Below are positions 27,248 through 35,895 of a DNA stretch of 64,000 nt, piece after piece. Position 1 is the stretch's first letter. Every line of letters starts with the position of its first letter. Under the pieces are notes generated by a model. That model did no database searches. It saw only the letters and a program-made list of their open reading frames with translations, and was not told where the DNA came from. Origin of the DNA: JANRLT01 sp041736895 (GTDB lineage Bacteria > Planctomycetota > Planctomycetia > Pirellulales > JALHPA01); contig JBGSSS010000025.1 in the NCBI GenBank assembly GCA_041736895.1, positions 26,460 through 90,459 on the forward strand, in the 5' to 3' direction. Made by a program: the position numbers and the translations under genes.

Positions 27248-28000
27248 CTATTTCCCCTTCTCCCCCAACTTCGCCTTGGTCGCGGGCCAATCGGCTTTTG
27301 GGGTCGCTTCCCACACGCGGAGATTCTTGAACGAGACCGATTCGCCGGCGACCGTTAGGCCGAGGTTCGTCTTGTCGACGTTGATCGACTCGTGCGACCC
27401 GAGGGCGACGTGCTTGCCGTCCAGGCGCGCGACCAGTTCGGGGCCGCTGATCTCGATGACCAGCGTGTGCCACTGGTCGGCCGCGATCGGCGTCTTCGTG
27501 GCTTGCAAGAGCGCCGCTTTGTCCGGACCGTCGTGATCGTGGTCGTCCTTGCGCACCGAGAAGCCCGTCAGCGTGATGAGGACGCGCGAGTTGTGACCCT
27601 TGGCATCGTTGATGCTGAGCGAGGTCGTCTTCGCCCCCTGGAGCTTGAACGAGTATTGAATCACGACGTTCTTCAGCGGCACGTTGGTGCGCATCACCGC
27701 GCCGTGCATGTCGGCTTTGAGTTCCGAACCCTGCATCGCACCGCCGACAACTTCCCACTTCCCCTTGGCCGCTTTCCAATGCTTGGCGAGCGGCTGATTC
27801 AGGTCGTCGCTGAAGAGGAGCTTGCCGCGTTCGCACATCAATGTCTCGGCCGCGTCGTCGGATTTTGCCGCATCGGATTTTGCAGTATCGACTTTTGCTG
27901 CGTCAGTTTTCGCCGCATCCGCCGACCATGCTGCCGAACTCGTCAAGCAGAAACAAGTGACCAAACAGCTACCAACGAGGACCAAGGTGTGGCGAGTCAT
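27248..28000 (-). CDS. Exported LamG/DUF1080-like protein
   Basis: A 250-residue exported protein: signal MTRHTLVLVGSCLVTCFCLT up to about residue 27, then a short Asp/Ala/Lys tandem stretch (DAAKTDAAKVDTAKSDAAKS) and a jelly-roll of the DUF1080 / 3-keto-disaccharide hydrolase type. Hallmarks are LFSDDLNQPLAKHWKAAKGK, WEVVGGAMQGSE, QYSFKLQGAKTTSLSIND, WHTLVIEISGPELVARLDGK. Such domains bind or cleave glycans in many planctomycetes. Whether this one is catalytic is unknown. A partial copy of the CCAAGGTC repeat lies just downstream. Confidence 0.72.
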   Translation of the reverse strand: MTRHTLVLVGSCLVTCFCLTSSAAWSADAAKTDAAKVDTAKSDAAKSDDAAETLMCERGKLLFSDDLNQPLAKHWKAAKGKWEVVGGAMQGSELKADMHGAVMRTNVPLKNVVIQYSFKLQGAKTTSLSINDAKGHNSRVLITLTGFSVRKDDHDHDGPDKAALLQATKTPIAADQWHTLVIEISGPELVARLDGKHVALGSHESINVDKTNLGLTVAGESVSFKNLRVWEATPKADWPATKAKLGEKGK

Positions 28001-28741
28001 GGGTGGGCGACCTTCGGGTGAATGGGGCAGTGGAAAACCAGCGGATCAGAAACATGACGCGCGCCGTCATGGATTTTTCGCGTGATCCCAAAAAAGGGGT
28101 TTGATTTTGGGCCAGGGAGTGTGGTCGATTGGAGGATGGCACACTCTTGTTGGAGAGAGAACGTGGAGGTGTCATGTCCGTCCTGGTCTCCGACCGGGAC
28201 CTCGTTCGGCGGTAGACGCCGCGCGAGGGCAACGCCGGAATCGTCGCGACTCCTCGCACAAGGTCCCGCGGAGGACCGCGGGACCTACGGGAAGCGGCGA
28301 AGGGCTTTGCCGAACCGTGGCGCGTGTTGCCTTAAAAGGCAATGGAACCGCGGCGTGTGTTGCATTTTAAGGCAACACGAAAATGCGCGCGGCGTGCACC
28401 ATTTGAACTAGGACGATAGCCGGAAAGCCCGTGGTTTCCGGGGTTTGCGCGCGAAATCGAGGCGCAGGGCGAGCGCATTTTGCGCGCGATTTTTTTCGAT
28501 TTTTTTGCATCTTTTTTTGATTTTTTCGTGATTTTTTTTGATTTTTTGCGTTTTTTTCGTCTCTTTTTTCGCGTTTTCCGCTGGTTTTGTGCGAGTTTAC
28601 GCGGATTTTCCGGAGTGTTGCCTCGAGGCAACAGCAAAAAATTTGGCGCGCACACACGTTGCTGGGGCAAGCAACGAATCCCCGTTTAGCGGCGACTCGA
28701 AGAGGAGCGCGCATGCCCGCCGATACCATCGGCGGCTTTGT
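28001..28741. other. Intergenic region with GTTGCC palindromes and phased T-tracts
   Basis: No supported gene. From left to right: palindromes TTGCCTTAAAAGGCAA (28327-28342) and GTGTTGC/GCAACAC (28357-28378), eight phased T-runs (28490-28569), the perfect palindrome GTTGCCTCGAGGCAAC (28617-28632) and a further GTTGCT/AGCAAC pair (about 28659-28676). The only frames are Lys- or Phe-rich translations of the T-runs. Confidence 0.65.
28490..28569. other. Phased T-tracts, predicted intrinsically curved DNA
   Basis: Eight T-runs of 6-8 bases, centred near 28493, 28503, 28515, 28524, 28536, 28545, 28554 and 28567; mean spacing 10.5 bases, one helical turn. A-tracts in phase with the helix bend DNA. 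Confidence 0.75.
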
Positions 28742-29686
28742 TTACGTAAACAGATTGCTGACGCTTTCGTTGCGGTGGATACGTTTGATCGCTTGGCCCA
28801 GCAGCACGCTGGCGCTGAGGACTTTGATCTTGGGGATCATTTTTTCCGGGGTGAGCGGAATGCTGTCGGTGATGACAAGGCTATTGATCGGGGCGTCGGT
28901 GATGCGCTGGATCGCGGGTCCGCAGAGGACGCCGTGGGTCGCGGCGACGTGGATTTCGCGGGCACCTTGCTGGCGGATAACATTGGCCGCGCCGGTGATG
29001 CTGCTGCCGGTGCTGATCATGTCATCGAACATGAGGGCGATCTTGCCGTTGACCGAGGCGCCGATCAGGTTTTCCTGCTTCGTTGTTTCGGCCGAAAGCC
29101 GCCGCTTGTCCACGATGGCCAACGGCGCGCCGAGCCGCGTGGCATGGCCGAGGGCGCGCTTGATGCTCCCTTCGTCGGCGCTGACCACCACGATGTCGTC
29201 CTTGGCAAAGCCCATCATTTTGAAGTGCTCATTGAGCACGGGAGCACCATACAGATGATCCACCGGGACGTCGAAGAAGCCCTGAATCTGCGGCGCGTGC
29301 AGGTCCATCGCCAGCACGCGATCGGCCCCCGCGCGGGTGATGATGTTGGCAACCAACTTCGCGGTGATCGGGACGCGGCCGGAATCTTTGCGGTCCTGGC
29401 GTGCGTAGCCGAAGTACGGAATGACCGTGGTGACGCGGAAGGCGCTCGCCCGCTTGAAGCAGTCGATCATCACCAGCAGTTCCATGATGTTTTCATTGAC
29501 CGGCGGGCAAGTCGGCTGGATCAAGAAAATATCGCGGCCGCGGACGTCCTCGTCGATCTTGCACGAGATTTCGCCGTCGGGAAAGTTGTTGAGCGTGATC
29601 TTGCCGAGCGGCAAACCCAGGTACGCGCAAATCCGCTTTGCCAATTCGGGATTCGCGCGGCCGCTGAAGATCTTGAGGTCGTTCAT
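28742..29686 (-). CDS. prs: Ribose-phosphate pyrophosphokinase
   Basis: Makes PRPP from ribose-5-phosphate and ATP, feeding purine, pyrimidine, histidine and tryptophan synthesis. 314 residues, the usual length. Family motifs: SGRANPELAKRICAYLGLPL, FPDGEISCKIDEDVRGRDIF, YFGYARQDRKDSGR, VLAMDLHAPQIQGFFDVPVD. The PRPP-binding loop reads IALMFDDMISTGSSITGA, a variant of the common DDMIDTGGT. It is in line with a nucleotidyltransferase gene upstream on the same strand, separated by a hairpin. Confidence 0.95.
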   Translation of the reverse strand: MNDLKIFSGRANPELAKRICAYLGLPLGKITLNNFPDGEISCKIDEDVRGRDIFLIQPTCPPVNENIMELLVMIDCFKRASAFRVTTVIPYFGYARQDRKDSGRVPITAKLVANIITRAGADRVLAMDLHAPQIQGFFDVPVDHLYGAPVLNEHFKMMGFAKDDIVVVSADEGSIKRALGHATRLGAPLAIVDKRRLSAETTKQENLIGASVNGKIALMFDDMISTGSSITGAANVIRQQGAREIHVAATHGVLCGPAIQRITDAPINSLVITDSIPLTPEKMIPKIKVLSASVLLGQAIKRIHRNESVSNLFT

Positions 29687-29740
29687 GGAGAGGGGCGTTG
29701 GTCGTTAGGCGCAAGACATTGGGAAGATCAGCAGTCAAAG

Positions 29741-29761
29741 CCCAGGGGTTCATCCCCTGGG
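29741..29761. terminator. Hairpin of the CCCAGGGG family
   Basis: CCCAGGGG-TTCAT-CCCCTGGG between prs and the upstream uridylyltransferase gene; like 3937-3957. Without a U-run it may be a processing or pausing element. Confidence 0.5.
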
Positions 29762-29793
29762 ATCTTTGCGCTAGGAAGCAGACTCCATTTTAC

Positions 29794-30576
29794 TTACTCA
29801 TCTCCGACACCAGGATCATATTTTTTCGAGCGTTGACGAAGCAGTTCGGCTTCCACCGCCGCAAGTTCGGTCGGCGTGTTGATGCTCAGGGCTTCGCTTG
29901 GCTTGAGAACCGGCAGGGCGACGATCTTCTTGCCGGCTCGCTGCAAGATCGCCGGCACGTCGGTCAGGTAGAACTCGCATTGTGCGTTGTTATTTTGCAA
30001 CTTGGACAGGGCATCGAGCAAGTCGCCGCAATGGAACAGGTAGCAGCTCAGATTGACTTCGGTGATTTGTTTTTGTTCGGGCGAGGCGTCCTTTTCCTCG
30101 ACAATGCCAGCAAAGTTGCCCGCCGCGTCACGGACGATGCGGCCCAGGCCAAACGGGTTGTCGCGATGCGCGGTGCCGAGCAAGCATGATGCGCAGGAGG
30201 CTTGAAACTCGGCAAAGACTTTTTGGACGGAATCAGCCCGGAGCATTGGCGAGTCGCCAGCAACGACGAGGACGGCAGCATTGGTGTAACGCTTGAGGAC
30301 ATCGGCACAGACCTGGACCGCGTGGCCGGTGCCGAGTTGCTCGCGTTGCTCGACAAAGGTCAGGTTGCTGCGCGTGGCGAGTGTGGTTTGCACATCGGCC
30401 GCCCGATAACCGACGACGACGACCGTTTGCACGGAACCGGCTTGCTCGAGTGTATCGAGGACGTACTCGATCATCGGCCGGCCGAGGACAGGGACGAGCA
30501 CCTTGGGCAGGTCGGACATCATCCGTGTCCCTTTGCCGGCGGCGAGGACAACGGCGATAAGTTCAGGAGAGGGCAT
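29794..30576 (-). CDS. GlmU-type nucleotidyltransferase domain protein (no acetyltransferase domain)
   Basis: A 260-residue NTP-transferase of the sugar nucleotide type, comparable to the N-terminal uridylyltransferase half of GlmU (UDP-GlcNAc pyrophosphorylase). The G-loop reads VVLAAGKGTRMMSDLPKVLV, with QLGTGHAV, VVAGDSPMLR and NPFGLGRIVRD in their family positions and NLSCYLF/CEFYLTDVPAIL near the end. The left-handed beta-helix acetyltransferase half is absent and the protein stops cleanly, so glucosamine-1-phosphate acetylation must come from another protein, or the substrate differs. Upstream of prs in the same direction. Confidence 0.82.
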   Translation of the reverse strand: MPSPELIAVVLAAGKGTRMMSDLPKVLVPVLGRPMIEYVLDTLEQAGSVQTVVVVGYRAADVQTTLATRSNLTFVEQREQLGTGHAVQVCADVLKRYTNAAVLVVAGDSPMLRADSVQKVFAEFQASCASCLLGTAHRDNPFGLGRIVRDAAGNFAGIVEEKDASPEQKQITEVNLSCYLFHCGDLLDALSKLQNNNAQCEFYLTDVPAILQRAGKKIVALPVLKPSEALSINTPTELAAVEAELLRQRSKKYDPGVGDE

Positions 30577-31215
30577 ATCGTCTTTGCAACCCCACGAGTT
30601 TGCGTAGGTGTCAAGTAATCCAGGAATTGGCAGTGGAATCGCAAGAATTAAGCCCCACCGCAGAGCCTAGACTATAGCAAAAAGAGACACGCGAAGAGAG
30701 GTGGAAAGTCGCGGTCAGGTTCTACTTTCGGGATGAAAATTTCGCCCTGAGCGGGCGAACCGTCCGATATTTTTTTTCGCAACAGCAAACGACGATCTGG
30801 TTGTAATTCACGTGAATCTGGAGCGTCTCGCTAAAGCAAACAAACCCGGCGATTCCGCTGGGCTCGTTGAGTTGCCGGGCTTTTTTTCAGGCACGCCGCC
30901 AGCCTTAGGTTTGTCGATTGCCCAGCGGCGGCGGAATCCCACCCGGGCGAATCCGAGCCAGGCAAGTCCGCGGAGTACCAACGTGCTCAGTGTACTGTTT
31001 CACCGCCAAAGCGAAGTCACAATAAAGCGGCAGTATAAGATCGAGAAGCACCAATTTCGTTTCATGCTGAATCCGCGCTCAATATCCAAGACGGCAGCCA
31101 ATTTCTTGGAGAGTCGAGCAATGATAGCAATGGTCTTGAACAGAGGTTACACTCGTCATGGGGGTACAATGACTGAGCGATCTTTCTTTTCATCGAGGAG
31201 CTAAGAAATACGCCC
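30577..31215. other. Intergenic region with an orphan terminator
   Basis: No supported gene. A hairpin TTCGCCCTGAGCGGGCGAA lies near 30743, and a terminator-like element at 30845-30887. The one frame of 130 codons lacks ribosome site and protein-like composition. It should contain the promoters of the uridylyltransferase gene (leftward) and of the sulfatase cluster (rightward). Confidence 0.5.
30845..30887 (+). terminator. Rho-independent terminator without an upstream gene
   Basis: Stem CCCGGC / GCCGGG followed by C and seven Ts, reading rightward. No rightward gene ends here; the transcript it would end could be a small RNA starting between about 30600 and 30840. Confidence 0.5.
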
Positions 31216-32652
31216 ATGCAACCAATGAAATTCTTGTTCGCGCTCCAGTTTCTCTTGCTGTGGACTACGGCGGCGGGTTCCGCGGGCGCAGCCGAACAAG
31301 TGAACATCGTCTGGATTATGGCCGACGATCTGGGGTACGGCGATCTCGGTTGCTACGGCCAAAAAGTCATCGCGACGCCAAATCTCGATCGCATGGCGAA
31401 GGAAGGTTTGCGGTTCACCCAGTTTTACGCCGGCGCGACGGTCTGCGCCCCGTCGCGCAGCGTGCTCATGACGGGACAACACCACGGGCATACCCGAGTC
31501 CGCGGCAATGCTGGAACACAGAATCCAGCAGCGCAAGCGTTGCGCTCCACGGACATCACGGTAGCAAAAGTTTTGCAAGACGCCGGTTATCGCACGGCGC
31601 TCATCGGCAAGTGGGGACTGGGTGATGTCGGTGATGCGGCTAGCGGCTTGCCGCGCAAACACGGCTTTGACCAATTCTTTGGGTATTTGAACCAAGGCCA
31701 TGCGCACAATCATTTCCCGGATTTTTTGTGGCGCAATGAAGAGCGCGTGACGCTGCCAAATGTCGTGGTTCCTGTTGGCGGCCATGGCGCAGGCTATGCA
31801 ACCAAGGCGGTGCAGTTTGCCGATGATTTATTTGCAGAGGAAGCGCTCAAGTTTGTGGCCGAGAACAAGACTCGGCCATTCTTTCTCTATTGGAGCATGG
31901 TCATCCCGCATGCCAACAATGAACGAACGCGCGTGCTAAAGAACGGCGCTCAGGTTCCCGATTTTGGTCCTTACGCCGATAAGGACTGGCCCGATCCGGA
32001 CAAAGGCCAAGCCGCGATGATCACGCGGCTCGACGGCTATGTCGGCAAGATGCTGGCCGCGCTGCGCGAGCAGGGCTTGGCGGAAAAAACGCTTGTCATC
32101 TTTACCAGCGATAACGGGCCGCACAACGAGAGCAACCACAATCTCGAACGGTTCAAGCCCTCGGGACCGCTGACTGGGATTAAACGTAGTCTGACCGACG
32201 GGGGGATTCGTGTTCCCATGATCGCGTGGTGGCCCGAGCATGTCGCCGCCGGCTCGGAGACTGCGCACGTCGGTTATTTTGGCGATTTGATGGCCACGGC
32301 GGCCGAACTGGCGAACACCAAGACACCCGAGAACTGCGACTCGATTAGCTTTGTGCCAACGCTGCTAGGCAAGCCAGCCGCTCAGCCCAAGCATGAATTT
32401 CTGTATTGGGAGTTTCACGAAGGCGGCTTCAAGCAAGCCGCTTTGTATCAAGGCCGTTGGAAGGGAATCCGCAGCGGAGGTCCTGAATCGCCCGTGGTTC
32501 TCTACGATCAGCAAACGGATCTAGCGGAAAAGCACAACATCGCGGCACAACAGCCAGAGATCGCTGCGAAGATCGGCGCGTATTTGAGCCAAGCCAGAGT
32601 TGAATCCCCGGACTGGGTGCCGAAATGGTCTGCGGGAAAAAAATCTAAGTGA
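31216..32652 (+). CDS. Exported sulfatase, cluster member 1
   Basis: A 478-residue S1-type sulfatase with Sec signal peptide (KFLFALQFLLLWTTAAGS). Formylglycine site CAPSR with C77; metal aspartates in IVWIMADDLGYGDLGCYG; a further DN pair in IFTSDNGPHNESNH. Arylsulfatase A-like by its DDLGYGDLGCYG pattern, although arylsulfatase, N-acetylgalactosamine-sulfatase and other S1 subfamilies share it. First gene of the eight-sulfatase run; the next one starts 44 bases after its stop. AGGAG lies upstream of the ATG. Confidence 0.92.
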   Translation: MQPMKFLFALQFLLLWTTAAGSAGAAEQVNIVWIMADDLGYGDLGCYGQKVIATPNLDRMAKEGLRFTQFYAGATVCAPSRSVLMTGQHHGHTRVRGNAGTQNPAAQALRSTDITVAKVLQDAGYRTALIGKWGLGDVGDAASGLPRKHGFDQFFGYLNQGHAHNHFPDFLWRNEERVTLPNVVVPVGGHGAGYATKAVQFADDLFAEEALKFVAENKTRPFFLYWSMVIPHANNERTRVLKNGAQVPDFGPYADKDWPDPDKGQAAMITRLDGYVGKMLAALREQGLAEKTLVIFTSDNGPHNESNHNLERFKPSGPLTGIKRSLTDGGIRVPMIAWWPEHVAAGSETAHVGYFGDLMATAAELANTKTPENCDSISFVPTLLGKPAAQPKHEFLYWEFHEGGFKQAALYQGRWKGIRSGGPESPVVLYDQQTDLAEKHNIAAQQPEIAAKIGAYLSQARVESPDWVPKWSAGKKSK

Positions 32653-32696
32653 TCTCGCGAGTTTAAAGCAATTTTTGCCCAATCAATGAGCGTCCC

Positions 32697-34181
32697 ATGA
32701 AGCAGATATTCTGGTTCTTTACCGTGCTCGGAATAACCGTAGCGAGCCATTCGCCGGAACTTTTGGCGACGGAGCGCAAACCTCCGAACATCGTCGTATT
32801 CCTTGCGGATGACCTCGGCCAACGTGATCTAGGCTGTTATGGCAGCAACTTCTACGAGACACCGAATCTCGATCGATTGGCAAAGGAGGGGGCACGGTTT
32901 ACCGACGCTTACGCCGCTTGCCCTGTCTGTTCGCCGACCCGGGCAAGTTTGATGTCAGGCCAGTGGCCACAACGGACCGGCGTCACAGATTATATTGGCG
33001 CGCCGCAAAAGCCCGAGGCTTGGAAGCGCAACACCAAGTTGCTCCCCGCGCCGTACACGGATCGACTGGCACTCGAGACGCCGACGCTGGCCAAGGCGAT
33101 GAAGAACGCCGGCTACGCGACGTTCTTTGCCGGTAAATGGCATCTTGGCCCCGAGGGTTGGTGGCCGGAGAACCAGGGTTTTGATTTCAATTTGGGTGGG
33201 ATCGATCGCGGCGGACCTTATGGCGGCAAGCAATACTTCTCACCGTATAACAATCCGCGCCTCCCCGACGGTCCGCCCGGCGAGCACTTGCCCGATCGTC
33301 TGGCAACGGAAACGGCGAAGTTCATCGAAACGCACAAGGACAGGCCGTTCTTTGCGTACTTCTCGTTTTACGATGTTCACACGCCGCTGATGGCACGTGA
33401 TGATTTGCGCAAGAAGTACGAAGCCAAGCGCACGAAACTCGGCTTATCTGACAAGTGGGGACGCGAAGGCGAACGAGATGTACGACTTACCCAAGATCAT
33501 GTGGTTTATGCCGCAATGGTCGAAGCAATGGACCAGGCCGTGGGCAAAGTTCTTGCCAAACTTGACGAACTCGGCCTGAGTGAAAACACGCTGGTGATCT
33601 TTACCAGCGACAATGGCGGACTCTCGACGAGCGAAGGCTGGCCCACTTCGAATCTGCCGCTCCGCGGAGGCAAAGGTTGGTTGTACGAAGGGGGTATTCG
33701 CGAACCGTTCATCGTCCGTTGGCCCGCGGTGGTAAAAGCCGGCGGTGCCAACGACACGCCCGTGAGCAGCCCCGATCTTTTTCCAACGCTATTGGCAGTC
33801 GCCGGAGCAAAACCGCAACCAAATCAAACACTCGATGGCGTGAGCCTAGTTCCGCTGCTCCAAGGCGAGTCGCTGCCCGAGCGCCCGCTGTTTTGGCATT
33901 ACCCGCATTACGGCAATCAAGGGGGCGCGCCGGGTGCCGCGATTCGCCGCGGGGAATGGAAGCTGATCGAATGGTACGAGGACAACAGCGTGGAGTTGTA
34001 TAATGTGAAAAACGACCTCGGCGAAGAAACAGACCTCGCGGCCAAAGAACCTGAGCGTGTCAAGCAACTGCGCGACGAGTTGCATACCTGGCAAAAACAA
34101 GTCGGCGCAAAACATCCTACGCCAAACCCCAACTACGATCCGGCCAAATCGAGCGGCCGTGCTGCAGTGAGAAAGAAATAG
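32697..34181 (+). CDS. Exported sulfatase, cluster member 2
   Basis: A 494-residue sulfatase. Signal IFWFFTVLGITVASHSP, then IVVFLADDLGQRDLGCYGSN with its aspartate pair. The formylglycine motif is CSPTR (C78), Thr in place of the common Ser, a variant accepted by formylglycine-generating enzymes. IFTSDNGGLSTSEGWPTSNL and the C-terminal region FWHYPHYGNQGGAPGAAIRR are typical of the arylsulfatase A-like branch of planctomycete S1 enzymes. Same strand and spacing as its neighbours. Confidence 0.92.
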   Translation: MKQIFWFFTVLGITVASHSPELLATERKPPNIVVFLADDLGQRDLGCYGSNFYETPNLDRLAKEGARFTDAYAACPVCSPTRASLMSGQWPQRTGVTDYIGAPQKPEAWKRNTKLLPAPYTDRLALETPTLAKAMKNAGYATFFAGKWHLGPEGWWPENQGFDFNLGGIDRGGPYGGKQYFSPYNNPRLPDGPPGEHLPDRLATETAKFIETHKDRPFFAYFSFYDVHTPLMARDDLRKKYEAKRTKLGLSDKWGREGERDVRLTQDHVVYAAMVEAMDQAVGKVLAKLDELGLSENTLVIFTSDNGGLSTSEGWPTSNLPLRGGKGWLYEGGIREPFIVRWPAVVKAGGANDTPVSSPDLFPTLLAVAGAKPQPNQTLDGVSLVPLLQGESLPERPLFWHYPHYGNQGGAPGAAIRRGEWKLIEWYEDNSVELYNVKNDLGEETDLAAKEPERVKQLRDELHTWQKQVGAKHPTPNPNYDPAKSSGRAAVRKK

Positions 34182-34263
34182 GTCAGCCCCAGCTTGCTCC
34201 GTGACCGACAAATCACCCCTCATTCCCAAGAAGCTCCAACACCTTCGCTTGAGACCACACCGG

Positions 34264-35829
34264 ATGTCCATAATCTCGACTCGTTTTTGCTTCCACTCGT
34301 TGCTGGCTCTTGGTTCCCTCTTTTTTGTGGCGAGCACAACGTTAGCCGCCGAGAAGCCGAACATCATCGTCATCATGGCCGACGATCTCGGGTACGGGGA
34401 CATCTCGTGCAACGGCGCGAAAAGCATGCAAACGCCGGCGATTGACCAACTCGCCAGCGAGGGGGTCCGTTTCACTAGCGGCTACTGCTCGGCGTCAACA
34501 TGCACGCCAACGCGGTTTTCGTTTCTGACCGGGACGTACGCGTTTCGCCAAAAGGGGACCGGTATCGCGCCGCCCAACGGGCCCTCGATTATCAAACCGG
34601 GGACCGAAACATTGCCCTCGATCTTAAAACGTGCTGGCTACGCCACGGCGGTGATCGGGAAGTGGCATTTGGGTCTCGGGGATCCTAAACCCGAGTGGAA
34701 TGGCGTCTTGAAGCCGGGCCCGTTGGAGATCGGCTTTGACCACTGTTATCTTCTGCCCACGACCAACGATCGCGTGCCGCAAGTCTATGTCGAAGATCAC
34801 CGCGTGAAGAATCTCGACCCGGCCGACCCGCTCTGGGTTGGCGATATGAAACCATCCGAGGACCATCCGACGGGGCAGACGCACCGCGACAAGCTCAAAC
34901 TCGACTGGTCGCATGGCCACAACCAGACGATCCACAACGGCATCAGCCGCATCGGCTTCTACACCGGCGGCGAAAAAGCACGCTTCCGTGACGAGGATTT
35001 AGCCGACGAGTGGGTCAAGCAATCCAACAAGTGGATCGAGTCGCACAAGGACAAGCCGTTCTTTCTGTTCTTTGCCGCGCACGACATCCATGTTCCGCGT
35101 ATCGCACACGAACGCTTTCAAGGCAAATCGAAACTCGGCCCGCGCGGCGATTGCATCCTCGAAATCGATTGGTGCGTGGGCGAGTTGAGCAAGACACTCG
35201 ATCGGTTGGGACTCGCTGAAAAGACGCTGATCGTCTTGTGCTCCGACAACGGTCCGGTCTTGGATGATGGCTACAAAGACAACGCCGTCGAGAAACTCGG
35301 CAGCCACGAGCCGGCGGGCCCCTATCGCGGCGGCAAATACAGTGTTTGGGAAGGCGGCACACGCACGCCGTTCATCACCCGTTGGAAGGGACACATCGCT
35401 CCGGGCGTCTCGGACCAGGTTGTCTGCACGATCGACATGTGCGCCAGCTTTGCAGCACTGACCGGGCAAACGCTCGGCGACGAGGCGTGCCTGGACAGCA
35501 TGAATGTGCTCGATGCACTCTTGGGCAAGTCTGGCGCGAAAGGACGCGACCATCTGCTGCAACAAGATAACGGCGGCAGCGGGAATTTTGGCTTGCGTGC
35601 TGGCGACTGGAAATTAGTACGGCTCAAGAAAGGCGGCAAAACACAAGCCGTCGTCAGCAAAAAAGACGGAGCACCCCCCGCCGGACCGCATGCGCTGTTT
35701 CGGCTTAGCGATGATCCGGGCGAACGCAAAGATGTCTCCGCGGCGAATCCCGAGGTAGTCAAAGAATTGACGGCGAAGCTCGATACGCTAATCAGCGATG
35801 GCCGCAGCCGGCCTGCCTCATCGAAATAA
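34264..35829 (+). CDS. Exported sulfatase, cluster member 3
   Basis: A 521-residue sulfatase from the ATG at 34264; the frame back to a GTG at 34201 adds a charged tail before the signal peptide and is not preferred. Signal FCFHSLLALGSLFFVASTTL, aspartate pair in IVIMADDLGYGDISCNG, formylglycine motif CTPTR (C80). The TYAFRQKGTGIAPPNGPS loop, where the first group ends, is a subfamily mark. SDNGPVLDDGYKDNAVEK continues the usual SDNG motif. Part of the tandem run; 66 bases before the next. Confidence 0.9.
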   Translation: MSIISTRFCFHSLLALGSLFFVASTTLAAEKPNIIVIMADDLGYGDISCNGAKSMQTPAIDQLASEGVRFTSGYCSASTCTPTRFSFLTGTYAFRQKGTGIAPPNGPSIIKPGTETLPSILKRAGYATAVIGKWHLGLGDPKPEWNGVLKPGPLEIGFDHCYLLPTTNDRVPQVYVEDHRVKNLDPADPLWVGDMKPSEDHPTGQTHRDKLKLDWSHGHNQTIHNGISRIGFYTGGEKARFRDEDLADEWVKQSNKWIESHKDKPFFLFFAAHDIHVPRIAHERFQGKSKLGPRGDCILEIDWCVGELSKTLDRLGLAEKTLIVLCSDNGPVLDDGYKDNAVEKLGSHEPAGPYRGGKYSVWEGGTRTPFITRWKGHIAPGVSDQVVCTIDMCASFAALTGQTLGDEACLDSMNVLDALLGKSGAKGRDHLLQQDNGGSGNFGLRAGDWKLVRLKKGGKTQAVVSKKDGAPPAGPHALFRLSDDPGERKDVSAANPEVVKELTAKLDTLISDGRSRPASSK

Positions 35830-35895
35830 GATAGTTCCTGATCTTGTAGACTGCCGTGTTGATTGTGTTAATTACTGCTATCCGGAGTTCATACG

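Noticed and set aside
28332..28670. Lys-rich 112-codon frame resembling histone H1-like tails
   Set aside because: The Lys run is simply the T-tract read in one frame; no ribosome site, and palindromes lie inside the frame.
30812..31204. 130-codon frame before the sulfatase cluster
   Set aside because: It translates the terminator at 30845-30887 and has no protein-like pattern.
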